From JAXMBN01 sp046349875 (lineage in GTDB: Bacteria; Planctomycetota; Planctomycetia; Pirellulales; Pirellulaceae), in the NCBI GenBank assembly GCA_046349875.1, contig JAXMBN010000011.1, forward strand, positions 62,001-126,000: a DNA stretch of 64,000 bases. The letters run 5' to 3'. The notes under the pieces were generated by a model. The model was not told the DNA's origin. It saw only the letters and a program-made list of their open reading frames with translations, and made no database searches. The first letter of the stretch is position 1, and every line of letters begins with the position of its first letter. Both the position numbers and the translations under genes were made by a program. Shown here piece by piece: positions 9,522 through 18,230 of this stretch.

Positions 9522-10418
9522 GTGACCTCTACCTCGACTCCCGTGGTACCTTGGATAGCGCAGGGTCGCGAACGACCGCGGGTCGTGATACTTGCCCCTC
9601 CTGGAAAACCCAAAGTCCATCAAGAGCTGTATCGTTTGCGTCCTATCATCGAAGAGCATTGCGAGTGCATCGCGATCGATGAAAAGTTTGAGTATCGATT
9701 CGGGACCAATGAAGAAGATCTGGTCGTCGTACTAGGCGGCGACGGATCGATCCTACAATCGGCTCGCCAAATGGGACGTTTTCAGCGGCCTGTGCTCGGT
9801 GTTAATTTAGGTCGGCTCGGTTTTTTGGCCGCTTTGTCCCCAGCCCAATTCGCTGCGATATGGCCAACCGTCTGCGCGGGGCAGATTGCTATCATTCCGC
9901 ATCTTATGTTGGAATGCGAGGTTTTTCGGGGTGACAAGCTCGTGACCAATCAATTGGGGCTTAACGAAGCAGCGATCCTGGGTGGTCCTCCCTATTCGAT
10001 GTTGCAGATTGATCTTTACGTAGATGGCGAATTGGCTACTACTTACAACTGCGATGGACTCATCATCAGCACACCTGTTGGTTCGACGGCGCATAACTTA
10101 AGTGCCGGCGGTCCCATACTTCGCAAGAATTTACAGGCGTTCGTGATCAGCCCCATCAGTCCTCATACGTTGACGATGCGACCGGTTGTCGATACGGCTG
10201 ACCGGGTTTTTGAATTGGTGTTACGAGCACCGCACGCGTCGACCAGCGTGGTGGTTGATGGACGCGTTGTATGTCCCATTGGAATGGGGCAACGCGTTCG
10301 CATCCAGAAGAGTTCGCAGGCGTTCCAATTGGTGAATGTCCCTGGGCAAAATGACTACATCACCCTTCGCGACAAGTTGGGGTGGAGTGGCAGTCCTTCT
10401 GGAAAACAGAACGAATAA
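9522..10418 (+). CDS. nadK: NAD kinase
   Basis: 298 residues from GTG at 9522, with AGGA about 8 bases upstream. It phosphorylates NAD to NADP using ATP or polyphosphate in the cytoplasm. Family motifs are clear: LGGDGSILQSAR (GGDG nucleotide-binding loop), GVNLGRLGFLA, LNEAAI, and CDGLIISTPVGSTAHNLSAG, the conserved Gly-rich segment; most bacteria have TGSTAYS where this one has VGSTAHN. PISPHTLTMRP near the C-terminus is also typical. The stop at 10418 is 89 bases before the next gene, which has its own strong ribosome-binding site. Confidence 0.95.
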   Translation: MTSTSTPVVPWIAQGRERPRVVILAPPGKPKVHQELYRLRPIIEEHCECIAIDEKFEYRFGTNEEDLVVVLGGDGSILQSARQMGRFQRPVLGVNLGRLGFLAALSPAQFAAIWPTVCAGQIAIIPHLMLECEVFRGDKLVTNQLGLNEAAILGGPPYSMLQIDLYVDGELATTYNCDGLIISTPVGSTAHNLSAGGPILRKNLQAFVISPISPHTLTMRPVVDTADRVFELVLRAPHASTSVVVDGRVVCPIGMGQRVRIQKSSQAFQLVNVPGQNDYITLRDKLGWSGSPSGKQNE

Positions 10419-10507
10419 ATTCAATTGCAAACGCACGAGCCAGGAATCGCTCGCGCGACGTAGCATCCATAAAAATCGAAATCAATCCGCTGCAAGGAGG
10501 CCGGTAC

Positions 10508-11596
10508 ATGCGACTGCGAATGGGATGGGGAATCGTTGTTGGTTTGATGCTCAGCATGGCCATGCCTTTGCAGGCTCAGCAAAAGAATGGGCCTACCACC
10601 AACAAATCGAATACAAAGAATAGTTCCAGCAAGCCTGCAGTCAAAGCGGCTTCCGAACCGACCAAGCCCGTCGCAACCAAATCGGAATCCGCCAATACCG
10701 ATGAGGCTAAGAAACCCGCCGCGGCAAAGCCTGCTGCTGTGAAACCAGCCATTGCTGATCCCGAAGTCCCCGAAGGAAAGTACTTGTTGCGGTACAAACT
10801 CAAGCCTGGGCAGATGATCCAAAGTGAAGTCACACACTTGGCGAAGACCGATACCAAGATTGAAAAAGCCGAACAATCTTCGCAATCGCGAACGGTTAGT
10901 CAGAAGATATGGCAAGTGGAGAGCGTCGAATCCAATGGCGATATGACATTCGTCTACTCGATCGATAGCGTCGACATGTCGCAACAGATTGGGACTGGTC
11001 CAGAGACGACATATAACTCCAAAGCCGATAGCGAAGCGCCTTCCATCTTTGGCCGAGTCAAGGATTCGATTGGCAAGCCTCTTTCAAAAGTGACCATCGA
11101 TCGACTTGGGCAAGTCGTCAATCGTGAAGAAGGCAAAGCCACGCCGAACATGGGCATGGGCGACCTTGCCATGATCATGCCCGAGAAGCCGATCGGCATT
11201 GGCGATCAATGGGAAGCCCCTCGCGAGATTCGCGTTCGCACGCAAGATGGCGGACAAAAGACCATCAAGATTCGAGAGTTACACGAGCTTGAAAAAGTAT
11301 CCGCCGGCGTGGCGACCATTTCCATTCGCAGCGAACCGTTGACACCTATCACCGAACCTGAAATCGAAGCTCAAGTGGTTCAACAATTGAGCAATGGAAG
11401 CTTGCGATTCGATTTGGACGCAGGGCATCTGATTGCGAAAGACCTCAAGTGGAACGAAAAGATCGTCGGCTTTAGCGGGCCAGGAAGCATGATGGAATAC
11501 ACGGCTCGCTATACCGAAGAGGTCAAGAATGTCGAGATGAAAGGTATCGCGACGGCCACCAAACCTTCCAACGAGAGCTCGAAGAACAAACGGTAG
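10508..11596 (+). CDS. Secreted protein with Lys/Ala/Pro-rich linker, DUF6263-like
   Basis: 362 residues from ATG at 10508, chosen because AAGGAGG stands 7 bases upstream and a signal peptide follows directly (GIVVGLMLSMAMPLQAQQ); the open frame extends further upstream but overlaps nadK. Residues ~25-80 are a low-complexity Lys/Ala/Pro/Thr/Ser linker. The folded part begins around EGKYLLRYKLKPGQMIQSEV and contains strand-rich sequence with repeated Thr, Glu and Val. It resembles DUF6263-type exported proteins seen in planctomycetes, an assignment made from memory of the pattern only. No catalytic motif is visible. Function unknown. Confidence 0.75.
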   Translation: MRLRMGWGIVVGLMLSMAMPLQAQQKNGPTTNKSNTKNSSSKPAVKAASEPTKPVATKSESANTDEAKKPAAAKPAAVKPAIADPEVPEGKYLLRYKLKPGQMIQSEVTHLAKTDTKIEKAEQSSQSRTVSQKIWQVESVESNGDMTFVYSIDSVDMSQQIGTGPETTYNSKADSEAPSIFGRVKDSIGKPLSKVTIDRLGQVVNREEGKATPNMGMGDLAMIMPEKPIGIGDQWEAPREIRVRTQDGGQKTIKIRELHELEKVSAGVATISIRSEPLTPITEPEIEAQVVQQLSNGSLRFDLDAGHLIAKDLKWNEKIVGFSGPGSMMEYTARYTEEVKNVEMKGIATATKPSNESSKNKR

Positions 11597-11829
11597 GTCG
11601 GCAACCCGAACCATCCGGAATCGAAAGGATTCGGCAAGGTCGTGCCCCTCAATTGCGTCCTTGTCGAACCACAAGCGTTTCGGCCATGCTGGCTGGCGAA
11701 GAGCGTCTCGCGGCAGCGAAAGCGTAACAACCAGGTCGACTTTTCCGAGCAATCGCCGAGTGGATACCCGTCGAAATCGCGCCAATTCGCACGAAAATCA
11801 AAAGAATTTCGATGTTGGACAGTACCCCC

Positions 11830-11859
11830 TTGCAGGCGGCGAAAATCGGTTAATAATCT
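11830..11859 (+). promoter_or_regulatory. Candidate sigma-70 promoter for tRNA-Lys
   Basis: TTGCAG (11830-11835) is followed after 18 bases by TAATCT (11854-11859), with an overlapping TAATAA 3 bases upstream. The elements end 34 bases before the tRNA. The second tRNA in this window has a similar TTGCGG -35 element, which gives some weight to the call. Confidence 0.4.
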
Positions 11860-11893
11860 TAGTCTCTTCGGCACCCCTGTGGTGCCAAGAATT

Positions 11894-11966
<73 letters not shown>

Positions 11967-12005
11967 CTCCATTTGAAGCGACTTTACAAAGCTTCTCACG
12001 TGTCC

Positions 12006-12041
12006 AAGCCAGTTAGCGGAATTCGCTGACTGGCTTTTTTT
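12006..12041 (+). terminator. Intrinsic terminator after tRNA-Lys
   Basis: Thirteen-base arms AAGCCAGTTAGCG (12006-12018) and CGCTGACTGGCTT (12024-12036) around the loop GAATT, with one T-G pair, run straight into a T tract. Strength and position fit termination of the tRNA-Lys transcript. Confidence 0.9.
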
Positions 12042-12183
12042 GTTTTGGGAATGGATCCTTCAAGAATCGCTTTTTCGCCGCTTCATCTTAGAGCTCTCTC
12101 CACTGATCAACCTATCTTTTACCAGCACAGGTTAAAATCGAGATTCTTCTGGATCGAATTGCCATCGCGAGCAAGTGCTTCCA

Positions 12184-13620
12184 ATGATTCGTAAGCAGAT
12201 CGTCTTGTGCTTGTCAGAAATTCTCAGCCTCTTGATCGGACTGAGCTGGGTTTCTGCGCCGGTTTTATGCCAAGAGATCGGCCAGAAAAACACATGGGCG
12301 CGGCCGATTGCGATGCCAGGTGTGCCGAATGCTCATCAAATACATGACGATTTGTATCGAAGTGGACAGCCAACTTCCGAAGGGATGGAGCAACTGGCAG
12401 CGATGGGGATTACGACCATCATCAATCTGCGTTCCTTCCATTCGGATCGTGATGAGATCGGATCGACGGGTCTAGCCTACGAACACATCTACATGAAGGC
12501 TTGGCATCCCGAAGAAAAAGAAGTAGTACGATTTCTTCAGATCGTTACGGATCCGCGACGACTACCGGCCTTGGTCCATTGCCAACATGGATCCGATCGA
12601 AAGGGTACTATGGTCGCACTCTATCGTATCGTCGTGGAAGGTTGGACCAAACAACAAGCCATCCAAGAGATGGTCGAAGGGGACTATGGCTTTCATGCAG
12701 TCTGGGTCAATTTGCCTAGGTGGATTGAATCGTTAGATGTCGACTCGATTCGCCAGCAGGTTGGAGAAGAACGCATCACTCAAGCTCGCGCGGCACTTGC
12801 CAAGCAACAGGGACGCCAAAATCCAGAACCATCCCAAGGAAAGCAAGGCCAAGAAAAGGAGGATGCGGTGCGCAGTCTGGACGAGCTCTTGCTATTTATG
12901 CCAACGCGATATCCCGAAGGAGACTGGAATCCTCCTGATCTCAACTATCGCGACGTCGAGATCCAATCGAAGGATGGCACCCAGGTACATGCTTGGTATT
13001 GTCCGGCGGAAAATCCTCGGTTGTTCGTGTTGTATACGCATGGCAATGCTGGACATATTGCAGGCCGTGTTTCGTGGCTTCGTTATTTGCAGAAGGAAGC
13101 TCGCGTGAGCGTGCTTGCATTGGATTATCGAGGCTATGGCAAGAGCGATGGAAAGCCGACGGTTGCGGGGGCCATCGAGGATGCTCAGGCAGCGCGGGAT
13201 AAGCTTGCCGAACTAGCCGGTATCGATACTCGAGAGATCGTCTTGATGGGTGAATCACTTGGAGGTGCCATCGCCGTGCAGTTGGCTGCCGAGAAACCTG
13301 CGAAGGGGCTCATTCTGCAAAGTACGTTTGCATCGCTTCATGACGCAGCCAAGGTCCATTTTCCATCGCTGGCATGGTTGGTTCCCAAGAGCAAACTGAA
13401 CTCGATGGAAAAGATCAAACAGCACCAAGGGCCACTCTTTCAAAGCCATGGAAATCGGGACCGGACCGTTCCTTTCCAACAAGGGACTGCCTTGTTTCGT
13501 TCAGCGAACAAACCGAAGCGTTTTATTGAGATTACTGGGGCGGATCACAACGATTGGCAAACGCCTGAGTATTTGGAACAGTTTCAACGCATCATTCGCG
13601 AGTGGAGCGGTCATCCGTAG
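12184..13620 (+). CDS. Tyrosine/dual-specificity phosphatase fused to alpha/beta hydrolase
   Basis: 478 residues from ATG at 12184; a GTG three codons earlier is less likely. A signal peptide (to about SAPVLCQ) leads to an N-terminal phosphatase domain: LYRSGQPTSEGMEQLAAMGI and INLRS are typical of bacterial DSP-like phosphatases, and the P-loop VHCQHGSDRKGT has the CX5R signature with Cys ~133 and Arg ~139. A Gln/Glu-rich linker (about residues 205-225) leads to a complete alpha/beta hydrolase: LYTHGNAGH oxyanion region, LALDYRGYGKS, nucleophile elbow MGESLGG (Ser ~356), late GNRDRTVPF (Asp) and GADHND (His). Both active sites look intact. The combination suggests an exported two-activity enzyme acting on phosphorylated, esterified material; this is inference. 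Confidence 0.9.
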   Translation: MIRKQIVLCLSEILSLLIGLSWVSAPVLCQEIGQKNTWARPIAMPGVPNAHQIHDDLYRSGQPTSEGMEQLAAMGITTIINLRSFHSDRDEIGSTGLAYEHIYMKAWHPEEKEVVRFLQIVTDPRRLPALVHCQHGSDRKGTMVALYRIVVEGWTKQQAIQEMVEGDYGFHAVWVNLPRWIESLDVDSIRQQVGEERITQARAALAKQQGRQNPEPSQGKQGQEKEDAVRSLDELLLFMPTRYPEGDWNPPDLNYRDVEIQSKDGTQVHAWYCPAENPRLFVLYTHGNAGHIAGRVSWLRYLQKEARVSVLALDYRGYGKSDGKPTVAGAIEDAQAARDKLAELAGIDTREIVLMGESLGGAIAVQLAAEKPAKGLILQSTFASLHDAAKVHFPSLAWLVPKSKLNSMEKIKQHQGPLFQSHGNRDRTVPFQQGTALFRSANKPKRFIEITGADHNDWQTPEYLEQFQRIIREWSGHP

Positions 13621-13680
13621 GAAAATGCTTGGGATGGCGACCTCATTTTGAGCCCGAAAATGCCTTGAAAAGGGATGGCA

Positions 13681-13708
13681 TTGCGGAGTTGGAGCGGTTG
13701 ACTACAAT
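13681..13708 (+). promoter_or_regulatory. Candidate sigma-70 promoter for tRNA-Pro
   Basis: TTGCGG (13681-13686), 16-base spacer, TACAAT (13703-13708), ending 43 bases before the tRNA. The -35 element resembles that proposed for tRNA-Lys. Confidence 0.4.
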
Positions 13709-13751
13709 GCTTTTCTCGTGCTCGCGGGCGTTTCGCGTTTTCGAGCACCAT

Positions 13752-13826
13752 CGGGCCGTAGCGCAGCCTGGCTAGCGCGCTACCTTGGGGTGGTAGAGGT
13801 CGTGGGTTCGAATCCCGCCGGCCCGA
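13752..13826 (+). tRNA. tRNA-Pro (anticodon GGG)
   Basis: The acceptor stem CGGGCCG pairs fully with CGGCCCG (13819-13825) and the discriminator is A. The D-arm is GCGCAGCCTGGCTAGCGC, the anticodon arm CTACC-TTGGGGT-GGTAG has GGG at 13787-13789, and the T-arm is GTGGGTTCGAATCCCGC. No CCA is encoded. A terminator follows after 8 bases. Confidence 0.96.
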
Positions 13827-13834
13827 CTATTTTC

Positions 13835-13870
13835 AAAACCCTATGATCCTTTTGGGTCGTAGGGTTTTTT
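13835..13870 (+). terminator. Intrinsic terminator after tRNA-Pro
   Basis: AAAACCCTA (13835-13843) pairs with TAGGGTTTT (13860-13868), and an inner helix GATCC/GGGTC closes a TTTT loop; six T residues follow. It ends the tRNA-Pro transcript. Confidence 0.88.
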
Positions 13871-14070
13871 CGTATCTCTTCCCCATCACGAAGTCGCCCC
13901 AAATTCTTTCCCTAAAAATCGAGTCGAGTAATGGTGACTCGAACGATTCCCAACGCTCTCGATTGCTTAATCTTCGCAAATTTTGCACACATTGAATCGC
14001 TGTATCGACGATTCTTTCTGAAGAATCAAGCCCGTGAACAAGAAGTTTGTTTTAGGAGGTAAGTGCAGCA

Positions 14071-14505
14071 ATGGCTCAGGCGACCTCATTCCTAGTCTTT
14101 TCATTTGCGATTGGAATGTTCCTACTCGTTGAGTATGCATCGTGGAATTATTCGGGCTGGAGAAGACTGCAGAGTGATTTCAGATCGAATGCAACACCAA
14201 TTGGCAGAAGATTTCGCTCTGTTTCAGGATCGATGGGAGAAGGATGGTTTCAGAAATCCATAAACTGCGGATGCAACGAGGTTGGAATTTTCTTCTGGCA
14301 ATCGGATATTTTTGATGGATTTTTTCATCGAAAATTGCTCATTCCCTGGTCGTATGTTAGAGATCTAACGGTTGAGAATGGCGAGATAGCCTCATTTAGT
14401 GTTCAAGGCGTTCGGATCACTCTGATTTCAAAATACTTGGTTGAGTGGTTGCAAAGTAATCACGGAAAAACGCTTTTATTCCCGCCCTCACTAAAGACAC
14501 CATAG
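14071..14505 (+). CDS. Small membrane protein, hypothetical
   Basis: 144 residues; ATG at 14071 has a strong AGGAGG about 10 bases upstream. One N-terminal membrane helix (SFLVFSFAIGMFLLVEYASW) is followed by a cytoplasmic or periplasmic domain with mixed strands (LLIPWSYVRDLTVENGEI resembles a PH-like or bacterial PH fold strand pattern, a weak impression). I know no family for it. The stretch is visibly AT-richer than the flanking genes. It precedes an LRR gene on the same strand by 17 bases, so the two probably form an operon, just downstream of tRNA-Pro. Confidence 0.7.
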   Translation: MAQATSFLVFSFAIGMFLLVEYASWNYSGWRRLQSDFRSNATPIGRRFRSVSGSMGEGWFQKSINCGCNEVGIFFWQSDIFDGFFHRKLLIPWSYVRDLTVENGEIASFSVQGVRITLISKYLVEWLQSNHGKTLLFPPSLKTP

Positions 14506-14522
14506 ACATACGGAACGGAAAC

Positions 14523-15356
14523 ATGCTTCGTGTTGTTGTGTTTGTATTGCTTCCAATTTTCATCGCCGATGATGCCACATTAAGACTGCCTCGCTCGACT
14601 CGTGTTTTAAGTGGAATCAACAAGCCAGCCTTCGCGACCTCATTTGAGCTGATCGAGAATCTTGTGCCTGAAACGGGGATGATTGTCCGACCGATTGGAT
14701 TTTCACCAGCCGATGGAGATTTCCCCTTTACTCCAGAAAAAATATTGAGCCTGCGTCAGTCGCATACCGTGTTGGCTGACTTCACAAAAATTGGTTCGGA
14801 TATCGTTCGATACTTAAGAGACTCTGACGTCATCAAAGTGCTCGATCTTTCCGGGACGAACATCACCGATGCGGATGTGGAAACACTAACTTCTCATGCG
14901 AGCCTTGAAGTCCTCGATCTCTCGGACACCAATATTACAGGGAAAGCCCTTGCATCACTGCTGAAGTTAAAGCAACTGAAAGTTCTGAGCATTTCGGGAA
15001 CGAACCTATCGGATGAAGATATCGAGAAGTATTTGTCAGCAAGCAAGGTCGAGGCTTTGTTTTGCCATTCCTTGAGAGGAAAGCGGCGTTCGATCAGCGT
15101 CCAGAGTGATTCGTTACGCGTTCTAGACTTTTCCTTCAATGAAGGCTTAAGGGTTCATCTACAGAATATGCCGAATGGAGAATCTCTGTTTCTTGCTGAT
15201 TTCGATTTCAGCCGAATAAGCTTCGATGAATCGCGGATTTCAAAGTCACTCTGCTTTTATCGTGTAGGGAATTCAAATGAAGAGAAGGGAAGGTTGATTC
15301 AAAGAACAAGAACGGAGTATTTGAGACTCAGCCATGACTGGTTCCCAGCTAGCTAA
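14523..15356 (+). CDS. Leucine-rich-repeat protein
   Basis: 277 residues. A short hydrophobic N-terminus (LRVVVFVLLPIFIADDA) looks like a signal sequence. Residues about 95-180 contain LRR units of the cysteine-poor kind: VIKVLDLSGTNITDADVETL, LEVLDLSDTNITGKALASL and LKVLSISGTNLSDEDIEKYL, spaced about 24-25 residues apart. Such GTxITDxxL repeats are common in planctomycetes and usually mediate protein contacts. The C-terminal 90 residues lack clear repeats. Base composition matches the preceding small membrane gene and differs from neighbours. Partner unknown. Confidence 0.8.
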   Translation: MLRVVVFVLLPIFIADDATLRLPRSTRVLSGINKPAFATSFELIENLVPETGMIVRPIGFSPADGDFPFTPEKILSLRQSHTVLADFTKIGSDIVRYLRDSDVIKVLDLSGTNITDADVETLTSHASLEVLDLSDTNITGKALASLLKLKQLKVLSISGTNLSDEDIEKYLSASKVEALFCHSLRGKRRSISVQSDSLRVLDFSFNEGLRVHLQNMPNGESLFLADFDFSRISFDESRISKSLCFYRVGNSNEEKGRLIQRTRTEYLRLSHDWFPAS

Positions 15357-15842
15357 AATCGCTTGGCCTTCTCCTAAGAACAAGAGAATTCCGCAATGAG
15401 GAAAGTAGAGCTATAAACCGATGATTCGCGTGAAACTGGATGAGCCTTGATTTTCTCAACCCGAAGCGTCAGCGAGGGACCGCCTGCGCGGGACAACCGT
15501 CATTTCCAGCCACCCCCAAATCCCCAGGGCTTTTTCGGTAGGAAACCGAACATAAGAAACATTATCGGACGTTCCGTAGAGGTTTTTTAGAGGCTGGGTT
15601 TTGGGAATAAGCGTCAACTGGATCGGTCTAGATGGCAGGCAGACCCGGTATCGGCCACGAAGGTTGGCATGCCGCAGCGTGGCTGTCGATTCAAAGTGCG
15701 AGCGCCAAATCGAACCCACAGCAATCGAACCCTGCAGGACAATCTGCGAGCCCAGCGCATCGAGCCTCAGGCGTGCAGACATCTTCGGCAGCGTGGACGC
15801 GGGGACCTGAAGCGAACACCACGCCTCAACGCCAGAACAAAC
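15357..15842. other. 486-base gap with a planctomycete-style short repeat
   Basis: I see no convincing gene here. A minus-strand frame (15456-15782) lies in the same frame as the accA stop but has no start signal and ends inside the segment CCCGAAGCGTCAGCGAGGGA (15459-15478). From memory, that sequence resembles a short dispersed intergenic repeat frequent in Rhodopirellula-type genomes; only one copy is in this window. Confidence 0.35.
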
Positions 15843-16850
15843 TTAAGACTCGAACACCGGCGACCCAACCGGCACCATTTGCTCGTCCTCAACCTTCTGC
15901 AGGTACGCTCCCATCTCCCGGAATTTTCCGTAACGGGACTCCACCAACTCGGCGGGGTTCTGAGCCTTGAGCTGCTCGAGCGTCTTCACAAGATAGGTTT
16001 TTAATTTGACCGCCATTTGGTGATGATCCCGATGAGCCCCACCCAAGGGCTCCTCGATCACATCGTCCACTACCTTTAAATGCGCCAAATCCTTGGAGGT
16101 AAACCGCAACACGTCGGCAGCTTTTGGCGCGTGCTGGTGACCTTTCCAAAGAATCCCAGCACAACCTTCAGGAGAAATAACCGAGTAGTAGGAATATTGC
16201 AGCATGGCGATGCGATCGCCAACGCCAATCCCTAACGCTCCCCCAGATCCACCCTCGCCAATCACGACACAAATGATTGGCGTCTTCAATCGGCTCATCA
16301 AAAACATGCTTTCGGCAATTACCTGCGCTTGCCCACGCTCTTCAGCTCCAACACCGGGATAAGCGCCGGGTGTATCGATGAAGCAAATGATGGGAAGACC
16401 ATACTTCTCGGCAAGCTTCATCTTGCTCATGGCCTTGCGATAGCCTTCAGGATGCGCGCATCCGAAATGACATGCCGCTCGCTCTTTAAATGTTCGACCC
16501 TTCTGATGCCCCACAACCATGACCTTGTGGCGATTCAACTTCGCAAAGCCTGTAATCAAGGCGCGATCATCACCAAAAAACTTGTCGCCATGCAATTCGA
16601 CAAACTCATCAAACGCAAGATTCAAATAGTCACGTGTGTAAGGACGATCCTTGTGCCGCGACACTTGAACAATCTGCCAGGGAGTCAATCGAGAATAGAC
16701 TTCTTTGGTGGTCTCGTTCAATTGACGCCGCAGTTGTCGCACCGACTCTTCAACCTCGGTCGTTGCCGTTGCTTCCGCCAATTGACGCAATTCCGCTTCG
16801 ATTTTGAGAATCGGAAGCTCAAACTCTAAGCCTGGTGTTGCGTTTTCCAT
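15843..16850 (-). CDS. accA: Acetyl-CoA carboxylase carboxyltransferase subunit alpha
   Basis: 335 residues, close to the usual ~320. Together with AccD it transfers the carboxyl group from biotin to acetyl-CoA, giving malonyl-CoA for fatty acid synthesis. The N-terminus shows the AccA helical lead-in (LEFELPILKIEAELRQLAEA). The crotonase-like core contains HGDKFFGDDRALITGFAKL, GHQKGRTFKERAACHFGCAH, FIDTPGAYPGVGAEERGQ, IGEGGSGGALGIGVGDRI and SVISPEGCAGILWK, all near-consensus. accD is not in the window. A second gene, a kinase, is upstream on the same strand after about 100 bases. ATG at 16848-16850 follows a weak GGATGGAAT. Confidence 0.97.
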   Translation of the reverse strand: MENATPGLEFELPILKIEAELRQLAEATATTEVEESVRQLRRQLNETTKEVYSRLTPWQIVQVSRHKDRPYTRDYLNLAFDEFVELHGDKFFGDDRALITGFAKLNRHKVMVVGHQKGRTFKERAACHFGCAHPEGYRKAMSKMKLAEKYGLPIICFIDTPGAYPGVGAEERGQAQVIAESMFLMSRLKTPIICVVIGEGGSGGALGIGVGDRIAMLQYSYYSVISPEGCAGILWKGHQHAPKAADVLRFTSKDLAHLKVVDDVIEEPLGGAHRDHHQMAVKLKTYLVKTLEQLKAQNPAELVESRYGKFREMGAYLQKVEDEQMVPVGSPVFES

Positions 16851-16956
16851 ATTCCATCCAGCTCACAAAAGTCCTTGAAAATCCCGGGCCAGCTCACGCG
16901 TTTGGCCGCCCACTGCAATCACTACGTGCTTGCGATTTACCGTCGCCCTGCCCTTT

Positions 16957-17922
16957 TTACTTCTCCTCAGGCCCTTCCTTCTTCTCCTCCGACCTGGGCG
17001 AACGCCCTTCCGCTTGCTCGGGAGAATCGATCCGTCCTGCGGTTGGAAAGTCATCGAAGATAGAACGATCAGGCACGCGAGGCGGCTTCTTGAAAATCTT
17101 TGTCCCTCGAACCAACTTGAGCACGTCCCACATACTCTCAGGTCGCTGATCCGCTCGCTTCGACATCATCTTGCGAACCAAGGCAGCATAGTCGGCCGTG
17201 ACGTTATCATTGATGACCAATGGCGATGGTATCGGTGCCGAGATGTGCTTGTTCAACAAGTCGTTGGGGCTTTCTCCCGTAAACGGTGGCTTGCCCGTGA
17301 CCAACTCGTACAACACGCATCCCAAACTGTAGATGTCCGAACGAGGATCTAATCCCTCTCCCCGAATCTGCTCAGGGGACATGTAACTACGAGTCCCTTG
17401 AACCTGACTCGATCCAAACCGAAATAACTTGGCAATACCCTTGGCGATCTTCTGGGAGATCGTAAAGTCGATCAAGCGAACTTCACCGTCGCGACTCACC
17501 AGAAAGTTGTCTGGCTTCACGTCGCAATGCACAAACCCTTTGCTGTGCAAATAGTAAAGGGACTCAACGCACTGTTCGAGAATCTTGTCCAGCATGAAGG
17601 CCAGCGAATCAGGTCCTCTTCGCAACGCCTGCTTCATATTCAATTCGCTGAAAAGCTCGAGAACCAAATAGGGCAACTCGGTGTCGGTTTCAAACTTGAA
17701 AATCCGAATCAAGTTCTTGTGCGATAGGTTCTTGGCAACTTCAAACTCATGTCGCAACGAAGCGATTTCGGCTTTGTTATTGCGGTGGTCAGGCCGAAGC
17801 ACTTTGAGCGCATAACGCTTCTGGTCCGTCATGTCGACCGCCTCAAAGACCTGGCAGGTACTGCCCATCCGAATGAGCCGGGTAAGCCGGTAAGGTCCGA
17901 GGATATCGCGAGATTTGGTCAT
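16957..17922 (-). CDS. Serine/threonine protein kinase with variant glycine loop and DFT motif
   Basis: 321 residues, soluble, kinase domain at about residues 9-275 with a charged Glu/Lys-rich tail. The catalytic lysine (YALKVLRP), catalytic loop HCDVKPDNFLVS (HCD rather than HRD), APE-equivalent GTRSYMSPEQIRGEG and helix F SDIYSLGCVLYELVTGKPPF are present. Two departures stand out. The glycine-rich loop reads RMGSTCQVFEA instead of GxGxxG, and the Mg-binding motif is DFT (LIDFTISQK) rather than DFG; the Asp itself is kept. It may be an atypical active kinase or a low-activity regulator. It follows the same direction as accA and is cut off upstream by a repeat-bearing intergenic region. Confidence 0.88.
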   Translation of the reverse strand: MTKSRDILGPYRLTRLIRMGSTCQVFEAVDMTDQKRYALKVLRPDHRNNKAEIASLRHEFEVAKNLSHKNLIRIFKFETDTELPYLVLELFSELNMKQALRRGPDSLAFMLDKILEQCVESLYYLHSKGFVHCDVKPDNFLVSRDGEVRLIDFTISQKIAKGIAKLFRFGSSQVQGTRSYMSPEQIRGEGLDPRSDIYSLGCVLYELVTGKPPFTGESPNDLLNKHISAPIPSPLVINDNVTADYAALVRKMMSKRADQRPESMWDVLKLVRGTKIFKKPPRVPDRSIFDDFPTAGRIDSPEQAEGRSPRSEEKKEGPEEK

Positions 17923-18230
17923 GCCGAAACCTAAATGCTAGCCATTTCCGGCCGGTAGGCTCGGAATAATCGTCATAACCCAATCATAAGCCGGACCCGC
18001 ATTTCCCGAAAGGTTAAGCCTCATTTCAACCAAACCACCCACAAGAAGTAAAAACAACAATAGGTGCCAGCCACCTATTGTTGGCGCACCCCCCTGCTCC
18101 ACTGGAAATGCCGGCAATTTCGGGCGTTTTGCATTCTTCCTGGGATTCTTCCCTGGCGTTGACCGAAGGTGTCATTCGATTCGACGACACTCCTATCGTC
18201 GAATGAACCCAACCCCATAAGGAGCTCACA
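17923..18230. other. Divergent intergenic region (308 bases)
   Basis: This lies between the minus-strand kinase and the plus-strand hypothetical gene at 18231. It holds one copy of the palindromic repeat family (18029-18086) and presumably both promoters; no clear sigma-70 hexamers stand out. Confidence 0.5.
18029..18086. repeat. Palindromic intergenic repeat, copy 1
   Basis: CAACAATAGGTG (18055-18066) pairs with CACCTATTGTTG (18072-18083) around CCAGC. The ~25 bases before it (ACCAAACCACCCACAAGAAGT) match those before the copy at 36750, so the repeat unit is longer than the palindrome. Confidence 0.85.

Noticed and set aside
13826..15500. Duplicated tRNA-Pro 3' end as an attachment site
   Set aside because: No copy of the tRNA 3' end was found to the right and there is no integrase gene in the interval.
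15456..15782. 108-codon minus-strand open frame after accA
   Set aside because: In the same frame as the accA stop but without start signal, and its end lies within a suspected intergenic repeat; no family recognised.
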